DNA from: Methanomassiliicoccaceae archaeon | GTDB lineage: Archaea > Thermoplasmatota > Thermoplasmata > Methanomassiliicoccales > Methanomethylophilaceae | Direction: 5' to 3' | Length of the DNA: 64,000 nucleotides | Assembly: GCA_016284295.1 (NCBI GenBank) | Contig: JAEEOP010000006.1 | Location: 1-64,000 of the forward strand | Shown: positions 43,582 to 52,550 of the stretch, piece after piece | Position numbering within the stretch: position 1 is the first letter of the stretch | Layout of the letters: each line of letters begins with the position of its first letter | Notes under the pieces: model-generated | Database searches by the model: none | What the model saw: only the letters and a program-made list of their open reading frames with translations | Told to the model about the DNA's origin: nothing | Made by a program: the position numbers and the translations under genes

Positions 43582-44126
43582 GATCAATCAGGATACCCGC
43601 CGACAGGGTGGGTACGCTCATCGGCAAGAACGGGGAGACCAAGAAGACCCTCCAGAACATATCCGGTATCAAGATGGACATCGATACCGAGGAGGGAGAG
43701 GTCATAATCCACGACGATGTGGAGCTCGAGGATCCCCTTATGGCGCTCAAGCTCATGGAGGTCGTCAAGGCCACGGGAAGAGGGTTCAACCCCGACACCG
43801 CGATGAGGCTCTTCGACGATGACGAGTACTTCGAGCTGATAGACATAAAGGAAGCGATAGGAGACCGTTCCAGCCAGGTCCCCCGCGTGAGGGGACGCCT
43901 CATAGGCAAGAACGGCAAGACACGCAAGCTGATCGAGGAGCTGACCGGCTGCGACATGGTCATCTACGGGAACACGGTTGGGCTCATCGGGAATTCGATA
44001 AGCCTGCCCGTGGCCAAGCATGCTGTGGAGCTCCTGATCAACGGCAGCGAGCACGCGACCGTGTACCACTATCTCGAGAGCCAGCGCCCCATGCTGAGGA
44101 TCACCGAGATGGGATTCGACCTCTGA
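43578..44126 (+). CDS. KH-domain ribosome assembly protein (archaeal Dim2/Pno1)
   Basis: The 182-residue protein has two KH domains with GxxG loops: LIGKNGETKKTL near the start and LIGKNGKTRKLIEELTGC near residue 110. In archaea it binds the 3' end of 16S rRNA and aIF2alpha, next to the site methylated by KsgA/Dim1, which is encoded in the same cluster. Start overlaps the rio1 stop. Confidence 0.92.
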   Translation: MRSIRIPADRVGTLIGKNGETKKTLQNISGIKMDIDTEEGEVIIHDDVELEDPLMALKLMEVVKATGRGFNPDTAMRLFDDDEYFELIDIKEAIGDRSSQVPRVRGRLIGKNGKTRKLIEELTGCDMVIYGNTVGLIGNSISLPVAKHAVELLINGSEHATVYHYLESQRPMLRITEMGFDL

Positions 44127-44134
44127 GTGATAGC

Positions 44135-45361
44135 ATGGAGGAATGGTTCGGGGACAACTACGACCTGGCCGCGTCCGTGGCAGAGACAGGGGTATGCGAC
44201 CACTGCCTGGGACGCATGTTCGGAAAACTTGGTACAGGGATGACCAACGACGTCCGCGGCAGGCTCATACGCGAGGCTCTGAAGGAGCGCGGGAAGGACA
44301 TCCGCGCCGAGGAGTTCTGCCCGCTGTGCGAGAACATATTCGACCTCCTCGGCAGGTTCGCCGAGGCTGCAGCCGAGAAGATCAACGACGTGGAGTCGAA
44401 CAACTTCCTGATCGGCACCAGGGTGGAGCCGGAGATCGTCCAGAGAGAGAAGGACCTCATGGAGAGGTTCGCCCTCGAGAACTGCGAGACGATCAAAGCG
44501 GAGCTGAACCGCGAGATCGGGAAGCTGGCACTTCCCATGATCCACCGCCCTGTGGAGTTCAAGAACCCCCAGGTCGTGGCGCTGGTGGACACCCGCTTCG
44601 CGGATGTCACGCTGGACATCGCCCCCGTGTTCATAGCGGGACGCTACAACAAGTTCAGCAGGGAGATCCCCCAGACCATCTGGCCATGCAGGGTCTGCCA
44701 CGGCAAGGGATGCGACCACTGCCACGGCGCGGGGAAGATGTATCCCACGTCGGTCCAGGAGATCATCGGGGACATCGCACTCGAGATGACCGAGGGGCAG
44801 GAGCACTTCTTCCACGGCATGGGCCGCGAGGACATCGACGCGTGCATGCTCGGAGACGGCAGGCCGTTCGTCCTGGAGATCAGCCAGCCCCGCTACAGGA
44901 ACATCGACCTGGACGAGCTCGAGAGGAGGGCCAACCAGGGAGAGCTGGCGGCATACAACAGTCTAAGGTTCGTACAGCGCGAAGCGGTGGAGCGCTACAA
45001 GGCCGCCGCTTCTGACAAGGTATATCACGTGCACGTTAAAGCAGAGGGTAAAGTTAATAAAGAGGAGTTAGTTAACGTTGCCCTATCGTTCAAGGACGTC
45101 AATATAGACCAGAGGACTCCACGCAGGGTCGAGCACAGGCGTGCGGACCTTGTCAGGAAGAGGAGGATCCACTGGTGCCAGGCGGAATGGAAATCCGACG
45201 ATTCCTTCGATCTCGAACTCGAGACCGATTCGGGAACATACGTCAAGGAGTTCGTGTCCGGCGACGAGGGCAGGAGCGTACCCAGCTTCTCAGAGAGGCT
45301 CGGGATACAGTGCAAAGTCGAGACCCTCGATGTATTGGCGATCAAATTCGAAGAACAATGA
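44135..45361 (+). CDS. pus10: tRNA pseudouridine synthase Pus10
   Basis: The 408-residue enzyme makes pseudouridine 54 (and 55) in the T-loop of tRNA. The N-terminal zinc/THUMP part has CDHCLGRMFGKLG and CPLCENIF. The catalytic domain has GREDIDACMLGDGRPFVLEI with the catalytic Asp. A second CRVCHGKGCDHCHG Cys/His cluster lies near residue 185. Length and order are normal for archaeal Pus10. Located 8 nt after the KH gene. Confidence 0.92.
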   Translation: MEEWFGDNYDLAASVAETGVCDHCLGRMFGKLGTGMTNDVRGRLIREALKERGKDIRAEEFCPLCENIFDLLGRFAEAAAEKINDVESNNFLIGTRVEPEIVQREKDLMERFALENCETIKAELNREIGKLALPMIHRPVEFKNPQVVALVDTRFADVTLDIAPVFIAGRYNKFSREIPQTIWPCRVCHGKGCDHCHGAGKMYPTSVQEIIGDIALEMTEGQEHFFHGMGREDIDACMLGDGRPFVLEISQPRYRNIDLDELERRANQGELAAYNSLRFVQREAVERYKAAASDKVYHVHVKAEGKVNKEELVNVALSFKDVNIDQRTPRRVEHRRADLVRKRRIHWCQAEWKSDDSFDLELETDSGTYVKEFVSGDEGRSVPSFSERLGIQCKVETLDVLAIKFEEQ

Positions 45362-45372
45362 AGGGATAAGCA

Positions 45373-45669
45373 ATGCAGGCATCCAGCGGAACAAGGACAA
45401 AGACCCGCATGAAACTGAAGAAGTCAGTCAGGGCTCGCGGGCTCTCACCCATCACGAAAGGTTTCCAGACCTTCGAGAAGGGAGAGAAAGTCAACATCGT
45501 GATCGACCCCAGCATTCACAAGGGAATGCCGTTCTCCAGATTCCACGGACTCACCGGAGTCGTCGTCGGAGAGAGGGGAGCAGCCTATGAGGTATCCGTT
45601 AAGGACGGAAACAAGACCAAGATGGTCGTCGCCCGCCCCGAGCACCTCGTCAGGAACGTCGACAACTGA
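45373..45669 (+). CDS. Ribosomal protein L21e
   Basis: The 98-residue large-subunit protein contains the L21e motif GLSPITKGFQTFEKGEKVNI and GMPFSRFHGLTGVVVGERG. Highly basic. It lies 11 nt behind pus10 and 11 nt before rpoF, in the conserved archaeal order. Confidence 0.95.
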   Translation: MQASSGTRTKTRMKLKKSVRARGLSPITKGFQTFEKGEKVNIVIDPSIHKGMPFSRFHGLTGVVVGERGAAYEVSVKDGNKTKMVVARPEHLVRNVDN

Positions 45670-45680
45670 AGGTAATACAA

Positions 45681-46025
45681 ATGACAGAGCGCTACGTCAC
45701 ACTCGCAGAAGTGAAGGAACTCCTAGAGGGTATCTCCGAGAGCAGGAAGGGAACAGCAGGTCTACTCGAGGACGAGGATGTGCTCCTCGCATCACAGAAG
45801 GCAGCGCTTGACCACGCGCAGAAAGTCTCTAAACTCACGCTCGAGGACACCAACAAGCTCATCGAGGAGCTTTCTGCCTTCGAGTTCGTTACGGATGACA
45901 TTGCTGTGAAGATCGCGGACATCCTCCCTAGATTCCCCGAGGATGTCCACGCCATCTTCTACAGGCAGAAGCTCAGTGACGCTGAGATCAATCAGGTCAT
46001 TGACACTGTGAACAAGTATCTGTGA
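45681..46025 (+). CDS. rpoF: RNA polymerase subunit F (Rpb4 homologue)
   Basis: The 114-residue protein forms the RNA polymerase stalk with subunit E. The N-terminal VTLAEVKELLEGISESRKG and the C-terminal IADILPRFPEDVHAIFYRQK (HRDC-like) are typical. Its placement between L21e and DUF655 is conserved in Euryarchaeota. Confidence 0.92.
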   Translation: MTERYVTLAEVKELLEGISESRKGTAGLLEDEDVLLASQKAALDHAQKVSKLTLEDTNKLIEELSAFEFVTDDIAVKIADILPRFPEDVHAIFYRQKLSDAEINQVIDTVNKYL

Positions 46026-46043
46026 ATCTAAGGGGGCCCTCCT

Positions 46044-46595
46044 ATGGAAGAGCACGCATACATTCTGGATTTCCTACCTCAGGGGATCCCATCTGCAGGT
46101 TTCGGCAAGAAGGAGCCCATATGCTACGCGATCGGGGACGAGGAGTTCAAGCTGTTCGAACTCGTCACCAAGCCCAACGCGATCGTCACCATCGGTGCGA
46201 GGACGTTCATCGGCAAGGATTCGGCCACCGAGAAGCGCGACGTGATAGACCATGTCAAGCGCCGCATCACGTACAACGACCTCACCAGCAACGCCATCGC
46301 GGAACTGGAGTTCGCCGTCAACGACATCGTGATGGCGGACCAGGCGAAGTACATCAAGTTCTTCAACGAGGCGGAGGCCATCAGCATGCGCAAGCACCTG
46401 CTCGAGGAACTCCCCGGACTCGGGAAGAAGTCCCTGAACATCATCCTCGAGGAGAGGAAGAAGGGCCACTTCACCGATTTCAACGACCTCGCCCAGAGGA
46501 CCGGCATCAAGACCCCCGAGAAGCTCATAGTCTCACGCATCGTTCTCGAGATCGAGGATCCCGAGAGGAAGCGCTACCTCTTCGTGTCGAGATGA
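46044..46595 (+). CDS. DUF655 RNA-binding protein
   Basis: The 183-residue archaeal protein has an OB-like first half (AYILDFLPQGIPSAG...) and a helix-hairpin-helix second half, LLEELPGLGKKSLNIILEE. Nucleic acid binding is expected; its exact role is unknown. It is regularly found between rpoF and ksgA. Its stop overlaps the ksgA ATG. Confidence 0.88.
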   Translation: MEEHAYILDFLPQGIPSAGFGKKEPICYAIGDEEFKLFELVTKPNAIVTIGARTFIGKDSATEKRDVIDHVKRRITYNDLTSNAIAELEFAVNDIVMADQAKYIKFFNEAEAISMRKHLLEELPGLGKKSLNIILEERKKGHFTDFNDLAQRTGIKTPEKLIVSRIVLEIEDPERKRYLFVSR

Positions 46596-47404
46596 ACGAC
46601 ACCGGCCGCCTGATAGCCGATACCGGCATCATACCGAAGAAGAGCAAGGGACAGAATTTCCTCATCGACGACCGTGTGGCCGACAGGCACATCGGCTACG
46701 CCGGGATCAAAAAGGAGGACAGGGTCCTGGAGGTAGGGCCCGGACTGGGCATTCTCACGAAGAGGCTCATCGAGGTCTCCGACGACGTCACATGCATCGA
46801 GATCGACGATATTCTGGCGAAGTACATCACGGAGACCTACGGCGATTCCTTGAAACTGATCCATGCGGATGCCGTCAAGGAACCGTTCCCGGAGTTCGAC
46901 GTGTTCGTGAGCAACCTCCCGTACAGCGTGTCCACGCCAATCATCTTCAAGCTCCTGGAGTACGACTTCAGGACCGCCGTTGTCATGGTCCAGAAGGAGT
47001 TCGCCGACCGCATGGTGGCGATTATCGGCAGCCCCGATTATTCGAGGCTCACCGTGAACCTGTTCTACAGGTCGACCTGCGAGATCATGGAGACCGTGCC
47101 CGCGTCGAGGTTCAACCCCAGGCCGAAGGTGGATTCGGCGCTGGTGAGGATAACCCCCAGGGAGCCTCCGTTCAAGGTCCTGGACGAGAAGCTGTTCTTC
47201 AGAGTGGTCGAGGTCACGTTCAACCACCGCAGGAAGAAGATCGGCACCTCGCTGAAGTCGGCCGGCCTGATGAAGGCTGGAGACGATGTGCCCTACATCG
47301 ACGACAGGGTTGAGAGGCTCTCCCCCGCCCAGATCGGGGAGATCGCGGATGCGATCTACAGGCTCAGGCACCGATATCATTTCTTCCTGACATCGTCCCC
47401 GTAG
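46592..47404 (+). CDS. ksgA: 16S rRNA dimethyladenosine transferase (KsgA/Dim1)
   Basis: The 270-residue SAM enzyme dimethylates two adjacent adenosines near the 3' end of 16S rRNA. KKSKGQNFLIDDRVADRHI is the N-terminus, VLEVGPGLGILTKRL the SAM site, IEIDDILAKYI follows, and VSNLPYSVSTPIIFKL has the catalytic NLPY. Length fits archaeal Dim1. It ends in TAG (47402-47404), the only TAG-terminated gene I find; read-through would add 72 residues up to TAA at 47623. The tail overlaps a convergent gene remnant by 28 nt. Confidence 0.93.
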   Translation: MNDTGRLIADTGIIPKKSKGQNFLIDDRVADRHIGYAGIKKEDRVLEVGPGLGILTKRLIEVSDDVTCIEIDDILAKYITETYGDSLKLIHADAVKEPFPEFDVFVSNLPYSVSTPIIFKLLEYDFRTAVVMVQKEFADRMVAIIGSPDYSRLTVNLFYRSTCEIMETVPASRFNPRPKVDSALVRITPREPPFKVLDEKLFFRVVEVTFNHRRKKIGTSLKSAGLMKAGDDVPYIDDRVERLSPAQIGEIADAIYRLRHRYHFFLTSSP

Positions 47405-47593
47405 ATGGTGGTCCAATCGTTCTTCATCGATACGGGCATCCAGTTGTTCTCCTCGCAGAGCTTGTACATCTTGTTGGCGGCATCCATGTTGCTGTTCTCC
47501 CTCACGAGGTCGTCGCAGCAGAGCATGAATGCCAGCTCTTGTACTCGTTGCGATAACGGTAGCGACCTTCCATTTGGCTGCCTCATCGGTCAT
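47377..47593 (-). pseudogene. Short gene remnant convergent with ksgA
   Basis: One minus-strand frame reads ELAFMLCCDDLVRENSNMD and ends MKNDWTTIYGDDVRKK. A second frame upstream, from ATG 47593, reads MTDEAAKWKVATVIATST, and a single frameshift would join them. The result, about 70 residues, looks coding but incomplete. KNDWTTIYGD resembles the tail of HAD-type phosphatases or an uncharacterised protein; I cannot decide. Overlap with the end of ksgA also suggests decay. Confidence 0.35.
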
Positions 47594-47683
47594 AACGGTC
47601 TTAAGAATGTACATCCTCCGTAAAACACCATCCAGAGCACCCAAAGGACATTTATGTTGTAGGACATTCCGAGAGTGATATCA

Positions 47684-48871
47684 ATGCAAATCGGAATAGT
47701 AGGGAAACCGAACGTTGGTAAATCGACATTCTTCGGAGCGGCGACGATGGCCCCCGTGGAGATAGCCAACTATCCCTTCACCACCATAGAACCCAACAAG
47801 GGTGTCGCACATGTCCGCACGCCGTGCCCGTGCAAGGCGCTGGGAGTGACATGCACACCTCACAACTCATTATGCATCAACGGGACCAGGATGGTCCCCG
47901 TGGAGCTGCTGGACGTTGCCGGACTGGTCCCCGACGCATGGCAGGGGAAGGGACTCGGCAACCAGTTCCTGGACGACCTCAGGCAGGCGGACGCTCTGAT
48001 CAACGTCATCGACGTCAGCGGATCCACCGACATCGAGGGTCTTCCCGGGGATGTGGGATCCCACGACCCCACCGAGGACATAACCTTCCTCAGGAAGGAG
48101 ATCGAGTACTGGATGAGGGAGATCCTCAAGAACGGATTCAACAAGATGGCCAGAGCCTCCAGGATGACCGGTCTGAAGCCTGAGCAGATCATCCAGGACA
48201 GGCTCGCGGGACTGAACGTCACCGAGGCGCAGATCAAGAAAGCCTTGAGCACGGTAGACATGCCCGACGACATAGTCAACTGGACGGATGAAGATCTCCT
48301 GAAGCTGTGCATCAGCATCAGGGAGCAGTCCAAACCCATGATCGCCGCCATGAACAAGGCGGACATCGCCCCCGAGGGCAACATAGAGAAGGTCGAGGCC
48401 ATCAACGACATCTGCGTCGTGACCATGGCGGAGACCGAGCTCGCTTTGAAGAAGGCTGCGGCCGCAGGGCTCGTGGACTACACACCCGGGGACGCCACCT
48501 TCACGGTCAAGGAGGGTGTGACCCTCAACGAAGGCCAGAAGAAGGCCCTCGACTACATGAAGGCCAACATGGAGAAGTACGGCGGAACAGGTGTGCAGAA
48601 GTGCATCGAGGATGCGGCGTTCAAGATGCTGGACCTCATCACCGTCTACCCCGTCGAGGACGAGAACAAGTACACCGACCACTTCGGACGCGTACTCCCG
48701 GACGCCTTCCTGGTGCCCCGCGGATCCACAGCAAGGGACCTCGCCTTCAGGGTGCACAGCGACCTTGGGGACAAGTTCATCCGCGCTGTCAACGCACGCA
48801 CCAAGCGCACGGTCGGGGCGGACTACATCCTCGAGGACGGGGACGTCATAAGGATCGTAGCGAACAAGTGA
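47684..48871 (+). CDS. YchF/Ola1-type Obg-family NTPase
   Basis: The 395-residue ribosome-associated ATPase/GTPase starts MQIGIVGKPNVGKSTFFGAA, with G1. The G3 region reads LLDVAGLVPDA and G4 reads AMNKADIA, where the deviation from NKxD in the standard YchF pattern is family-typical. A C-terminal TGS domain (LITVYPVEDENKYTDHFGRV) completes it. The archaeal subfamily with FLDDLRQAD fits. ATG 47684 is preferred over 47675. Followed by polB after 4 nt. Confidence 0.9.
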   Translation: MQIGIVGKPNVGKSTFFGAATMAPVEIANYPFTTIEPNKGVAHVRTPCPCKALGVTCTPHNSLCINGTRMVPVELLDVAGLVPDAWQGKGLGNQFLDDLRQADALINVIDVSGSTDIEGLPGDVGSHDPTEDITFLRKEIEYWMREILKNGFNKMARASRMTGLKPEQIIQDRLAGLNVTEAQIKKALSTVDMPDDIVNWTDEDLLKLCISIREQSKPMIAAMNKADIAPEGNIEKVEAINDICVVTMAETELALKKAAAAGLVDYTPGDATFTVKEGVTLNEGQKKALDYMKANMEKYGGTGVQKCIEDAAFKMLDLITVYPVEDENKYTDHFGRVLPDAFLVPRGSTARDLAFRVHSDLGDKFIRAVNARTKRTVGADYILEDGDVIRIVANK

Positions 48872-48875
48872 TACG

Positions 48876-51278
48876 ATGGACACATGGGACGTCAGGATAA
48901 TCAGTGCCTCCTCGTCGCAGGACGGGGAGGAACCGGTGGTGGAGCTGTTCGGGAAGACCCGCGACAGGCAATCCATCACGATCCTGGCGTACGGCTTCAG
49001 GCCCTACCTGTTCGCCGTGGACCCGAGACCGGACCTGGACGAGCAGATGAAGGACGACCCGGAGGTCATCTCCGCGGAGCACGACAGCCTGCTGTACAAG
49101 TCCGAGATGCATGACGTCCTGAAGGTCACGATCAAGAGCCCTTGGAAGCTCTCCGAGTACAAGAGCAGGTTCCAAAAGAAGGGCTACCGCGTGCTGTCGG
49201 CGGACATCTCGTTCCAGCACCGCTTCTTCTACGACAGGGACATGGGCTCATGCATAAGGGTGACGGGGGACGTCATCGACAGGCCGTACTTCACCGACCT
49301 CGTGGTGAGGATGGACTCCTTCGAGAACATCGACTCCTTCGACCCCGGCCTGAAGTACCTGTCGTTCGACATCGAGAACTCGGTCACGCATGATTTCATC
49401 TACACCATATGCACGGTGATCAAGGACGGGGACGGGATCGTCAACGGCGAATCGTTCACAGGCGACGAGGAGAAGATCATCAGCTTCTTCGCGGACTACA
49501 TCCGCAGGGAGGACCCCGATGTGATCACCGGGTACAACATCGACAACTACGACATCAGGAAGATCATCGACAGGTCGAAGGTCAGGAAGATGAAGGACGC
49601 CCTCCCCTGGGGACGCGACGGCAGCCAGCCCCGCCTAGTCAGCGACAGGTTCTGGCGCGTGAAGGGACGTCTCGTCTGCGACGCGTGGTGGGCGGTCAAG
49701 AGGCAGCTCCGCCCCAAGCAGGAGACACTGAACGCAGTATCAATGATGCTGCTGGGGGAGCAGAAGCTGGACGTCGACCCGAAATACATGGACTCCGAGT
49801 GGGCCAACAACAGGGATAAGGTCATCAAGTACTGCTTCAAGGATGCCGAACTCGCTCTGCGCATCCTTCTGGAAGTGGGAACGGTCAGGAAGGACATGGA
49901 CCTCGCGGCCGTGTCGAAGCTCACCATCGAGGATGTGATGACATCAGGCTCGTCGCAGCTCGCCGATTCCCTGCTCATCCGTGCCGCTGACCGTAGCAAG
50001 GTCGCTGTGCCGATGATGGGCGCGAGGATCGCCGGCGCGGAGCAGATCGAGGGCGGGTACGTTCACAGCATGACCCCGGGCCTGTACCATTGGGTGTGCG
50101 TGGAGGACTTCAAATCCATGTACCCCTCGCTGATCATCGCGAAGAATATCTGCTTCACCACGCTCTGCGAGGACGGGGAGATCGTCAGCCCGTCCGGCGC
50201 ACGCTTCATGAGCAAGGAAAGGAGGGAAGGACTCCTCCCAAGGATCCTCGAGGACCTGATGGCCGAGAGGGACAGGATCAAGAAGCTGATGAAGCAGACC
50301 GAGGACCCGCACGAGCACAACTATCTGGACGGATTGCAGGCTGCGGTGAAGGTCCTGATGAACACGTTCTACGGCGTGTTCGCATCCACCTTCTACAGGT
50401 TCACCGACAAGAGCATCGGCGCTGCGATCACCGCATTCGCCAGGGCCAACACCATAGGGATAATCAACCAGGTGGAGTCCGAGGGGATACACGTGATCTA
50501 CTCCGATACGGATTCCATCTTCATGCAGTCCCCGGCCCACGACCTTGAAGGTTCGGTGGAGTTCGGGCAGAAGATGGCGGAGAGGTTCTCCGTTGACGGC
50601 GGGACCCTGGAGTTTGAGAAGCTGCTGGAGCCTATGTTCACCCACGGGATGAAGAAGAGGTATGTGGGGAAGGTCGTCTGGCCCACGGTGTCCGACGAGC
50701 TCCTGGTAAGAGGATACGAGATCAGGAGGTCCGATTCGTTCGACCTCCAGAGCAGGATGCTCACCGACCTCTTCGAGCTCATCCTGTCGGAGAAGAACGA
50801 CGAGGCGCTGTCGATGGTGAAGACCACCATCCAGGACGTGAAGTCGGGCAACGTCGACGTCGGCGAGCTGGTCATATCGAAATCATGCAAAGGTCTGGAC
50901 GCCTACGAGAACCCGGACAGGATGGCGAACGTCCAGGCGGCGAAGAAGCTCATCGCAATGGGATACGACTTCATACCCGGCATGAAGGTGTCATGGATCG
51001 TCACTGATTCCAAGGCGACGCCCCAGACCGTGGAACCCTATGTGAGCGGTGTGGAATTCACCGCCAAACCCGATTACAAGTACTATGCGGAGCGCCTGTC
51101 GCAGACCGCCTCGCGCATCACCGAGGTGTTCGGCTGGGAGGAGAGGGACCTGCTCATGGGCAACCAGCAGGCAACGCTGTTCAGCGGCAAGTTCGCGGAA
51201 TCCTCCGATGCCCCCAAGAAGAAGAAAGCGGCGGACAAGCCCAAGCCGAAGATGAAGAGCCTGGACGACTTCTTCTGA
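48876..51278 (+). CDS. polB: Family B DNA polymerase
   Basis: The 800-residue replicative/repair polymerase has a 3'-5' exonuclease domain (LSFDIENSVT as ExoI, GYNIDNYDIRKI as ExoII) and the polymerase motifs DFKSMYPSLI (A) , KVLMNTFYGVF (B) and IYSDTDSIF (C). The catalytic Asp residues are all present. The tail MKSLDDFF is a PCNA-interacting PIP box. It follows the YchF gene by 4 nt. No intein. Confidence 0.95.
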   Translation: MDTWDVRIISASSSQDGEEPVVELFGKTRDRQSITILAYGFRPYLFAVDPRPDLDEQMKDDPEVISAEHDSLLYKSEMHDVLKVTIKSPWKLSEYKSRFQKKGYRVLSADISFQHRFFYDRDMGSCIRVTGDVIDRPYFTDLVVRMDSFENIDSFDPGLKYLSFDIENSVTHDFIYTICTVIKDGDGIVNGESFTGDEEKIISFFADYIRREDPDVITGYNIDNYDIRKIIDRSKVRKMKDALPWGRDGSQPRLVSDRFWRVKGRLVCDAWWAVKRQLRPKQETLNAVSMMLLGEQKLDVDPKYMDSEWANNRDKVIKYCFKDAELALRILLEVGTVRKDMDLAAVSKLTIEDVMTSGSSQLADSLLIRAADRSKVAVPMMGARIAGAEQIEGGYVHSMTPGLYHWVCVEDFKSMYPSLIIAKNICFTTLCEDGEIVSPSGARFMSKERREGLLPRILEDLMAERDRIKKLMKQTEDPHEHNYLDGLQAAVKVLMNTFYGVFASTFYRFTDKSIGAAITAFARANTIGIINQVESEGIHVIYSDTDSIFMQSPAHDLEGSVEFGQKMAERFSVDGGTLEFEKLLEPMFTHGMKKRYVGKVVWPTVSDELLVRGYEIRRSDSFDLQSRMLTDLFELILSEKNDEALSMVKTTIQDVKSGNVDVGELVISKSCKGLDAYENPDRMANVQAAKKLIAMGYDFIPGMKVSWIVTDSKATPQTVEPYVSGVEFTAKPDYKYYAERLSQTASRITEVFGWEERDLLMGNQQATLFSGKFAESSDAPKKKKAADKPKPKMKSLDDFF

Positions 51279-52019
51279 TCAGTCACAATTGTCGCACCTG
51301 GACCTCATGGCCTCTTTCCATGACCCGTCCTTGAGGAACGACGATGTGCTGTCCGCGTCCATCTTCCTGTATAGGTTGTAAGGGAGCGACAGCGCCATCC
51401 TCCCGGGATCGATGAAGCGTCTCGTGAAGAACTCTGTCATCCCGAGAACCATGCGAGGCTCGTCGCTCTCGCCCTCCTGCCTGGGCATCGCGTACATCTG
51501 CTCGCAGCTCAGCCCGAAAGATGAGCGCACCACAGAATCGCCCTTCCTCTCGGAGAAGCAGGCCAGCGTCATCATCGCACTGTACTCCGCAGGATCCACA
51601 ATGAACACCACGGCCTCTATCGGGGCACCGGCGGCCTCCGCTTCATCCAACGGTTGGAACACGACGCACTCGTCGCCTGTACCGTAGACGGGGATCCTGC
51701 CCTGATGGTTGACCATCGCGACCTCCGGGCTGCAGAAGTAATGCCTTCCCGAACGTTCCACATTGCCGACGGAATAGGATATGGCAAGTCCGTCCCTGCC
51801 CTCCTTGTCCTCCCCTCCGAGACCAAGGCCGTTCCATGCGCCCTTGCAACCGATGCCGTCCCTCTTGGAGGCGACGGTCCTCCCCTCCAGCGCCGGAAGG
51901 AGCATCGATCTCACTATGCATCCGCCGGAAGGGGCCTCCGCATCGGCAGGCACCTCATCCAGATGGTAGATGGCCACAGGCATGTACTTCGGTCCGAGCA
52001 GTTCGACTAGATTCCCCAT
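51279..52019 (-). CDS. DUF169 family protein
   Basis: The 246-residue protein starts MGNLVELLGPKYMPVAIYHL and contains GCIVRSMLLPALEGRTV and GCKGAWNGLGLGG, the Cys-containing core of DUF169, a family common in methanogens and other anaerobes. Function unknown; the conserved Cys suggest a metal or thiol role. It converges tail to tail on polB with no gap and diverges from the MORN gene. Confidence 0.8.
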   Translation of the reverse strand: MGNLVELLGPKYMPVAIYHLDEVPADAEAPSGGCIVRSMLLPALEGRTVASKRDGIGCKGAWNGLGLGGEDKEGRDGLAISYSVGNVERSGRHYFCSPEVAMVNHQGRIPVYGTGDECVVFQPLDEAEAAGAPIEAVVFIVDPAEYSAMMTLACFSERKGDSVVRSSFGLSCEQMYAMPRQEGESDEPRMVLGMTEFFTRRFIDPGRMALSLPYNLYRKMDADSTSSFLKDGSWKEAMRSRCDNCD

Positions 52020-52115
52020 GGATCTTGCATCGGTTATTGGATATATAATCCATCTAACTTAACCGATTGTCAAATGTTATTAACCCATCACGAGATACTC
52101 ATGCCAGGTGTTAGG

Positions 52116-52541
52116 ATGGGAAAGATCCAGCAAATAAACATGCCGAACGGCGACATGTACGCCGGCGAGATCGAATACGAGAACTTCAACGGACAGGGGA
52201 TCTACACGTTCGCCTCGGGAGCCAAGTACGAGGGGCAGTTCAGGGACGGCATGTTCAACGGCAAAGGGGTCTACACCTGCTCCAGCGGGGACCAGTACGT
52301 AGGCCAGTTCGTCAACAACATGTTCGAGGGATACGGCATCTACACCAAGGTCAGCGGCGCGAAGTACGAGGGGCAGTTCAGGGAGAACATGTACCACGGA
52401 AAGGGCGTCATCACCTACCCCAACGGCGAGAAGGACGAGGCCGATTTCAAGTACGGCAAGGCCCAGGGCATCGGCTACCACACGTTCCCCGACGGGGACA
52501 GGGTGGAAGTGGAGTTCGTCGACGGGAAATTCAAGTACTGA
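52116..52541 (+). CDS. MORN-repeat protein
   Basis: The 141-residue protein from ATG 52116 (MGKIQQINMPNGDMYAGEI) consists almost wholly of six MORN repeats of 23 residues, pattern YxGxFxxxxxxGxGxYTxxxG. In-frame ATGs at 52074 and 52101 would extend it. MORN repeats form beta-meanders that bind lipids or proteins; archaeal examples are uncharacterised. It stands alone between DUF169 and larC. Confidence 0.85.
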   Translation: MGKIQQINMPNGDMYAGEIEYENFNGQGIYTFASGAKYEGQFRDGMFNGKGVYTCSSGDQYVGQFVNNMFEGYGIYTKVSGAKYEGQFRENMYHGKGVITYPNGEKDEADFKYGKAQGIGYHTFPDGDRVEVEFVDGKFKY

Positions 52542-52550
52542 TCCGAGGGA

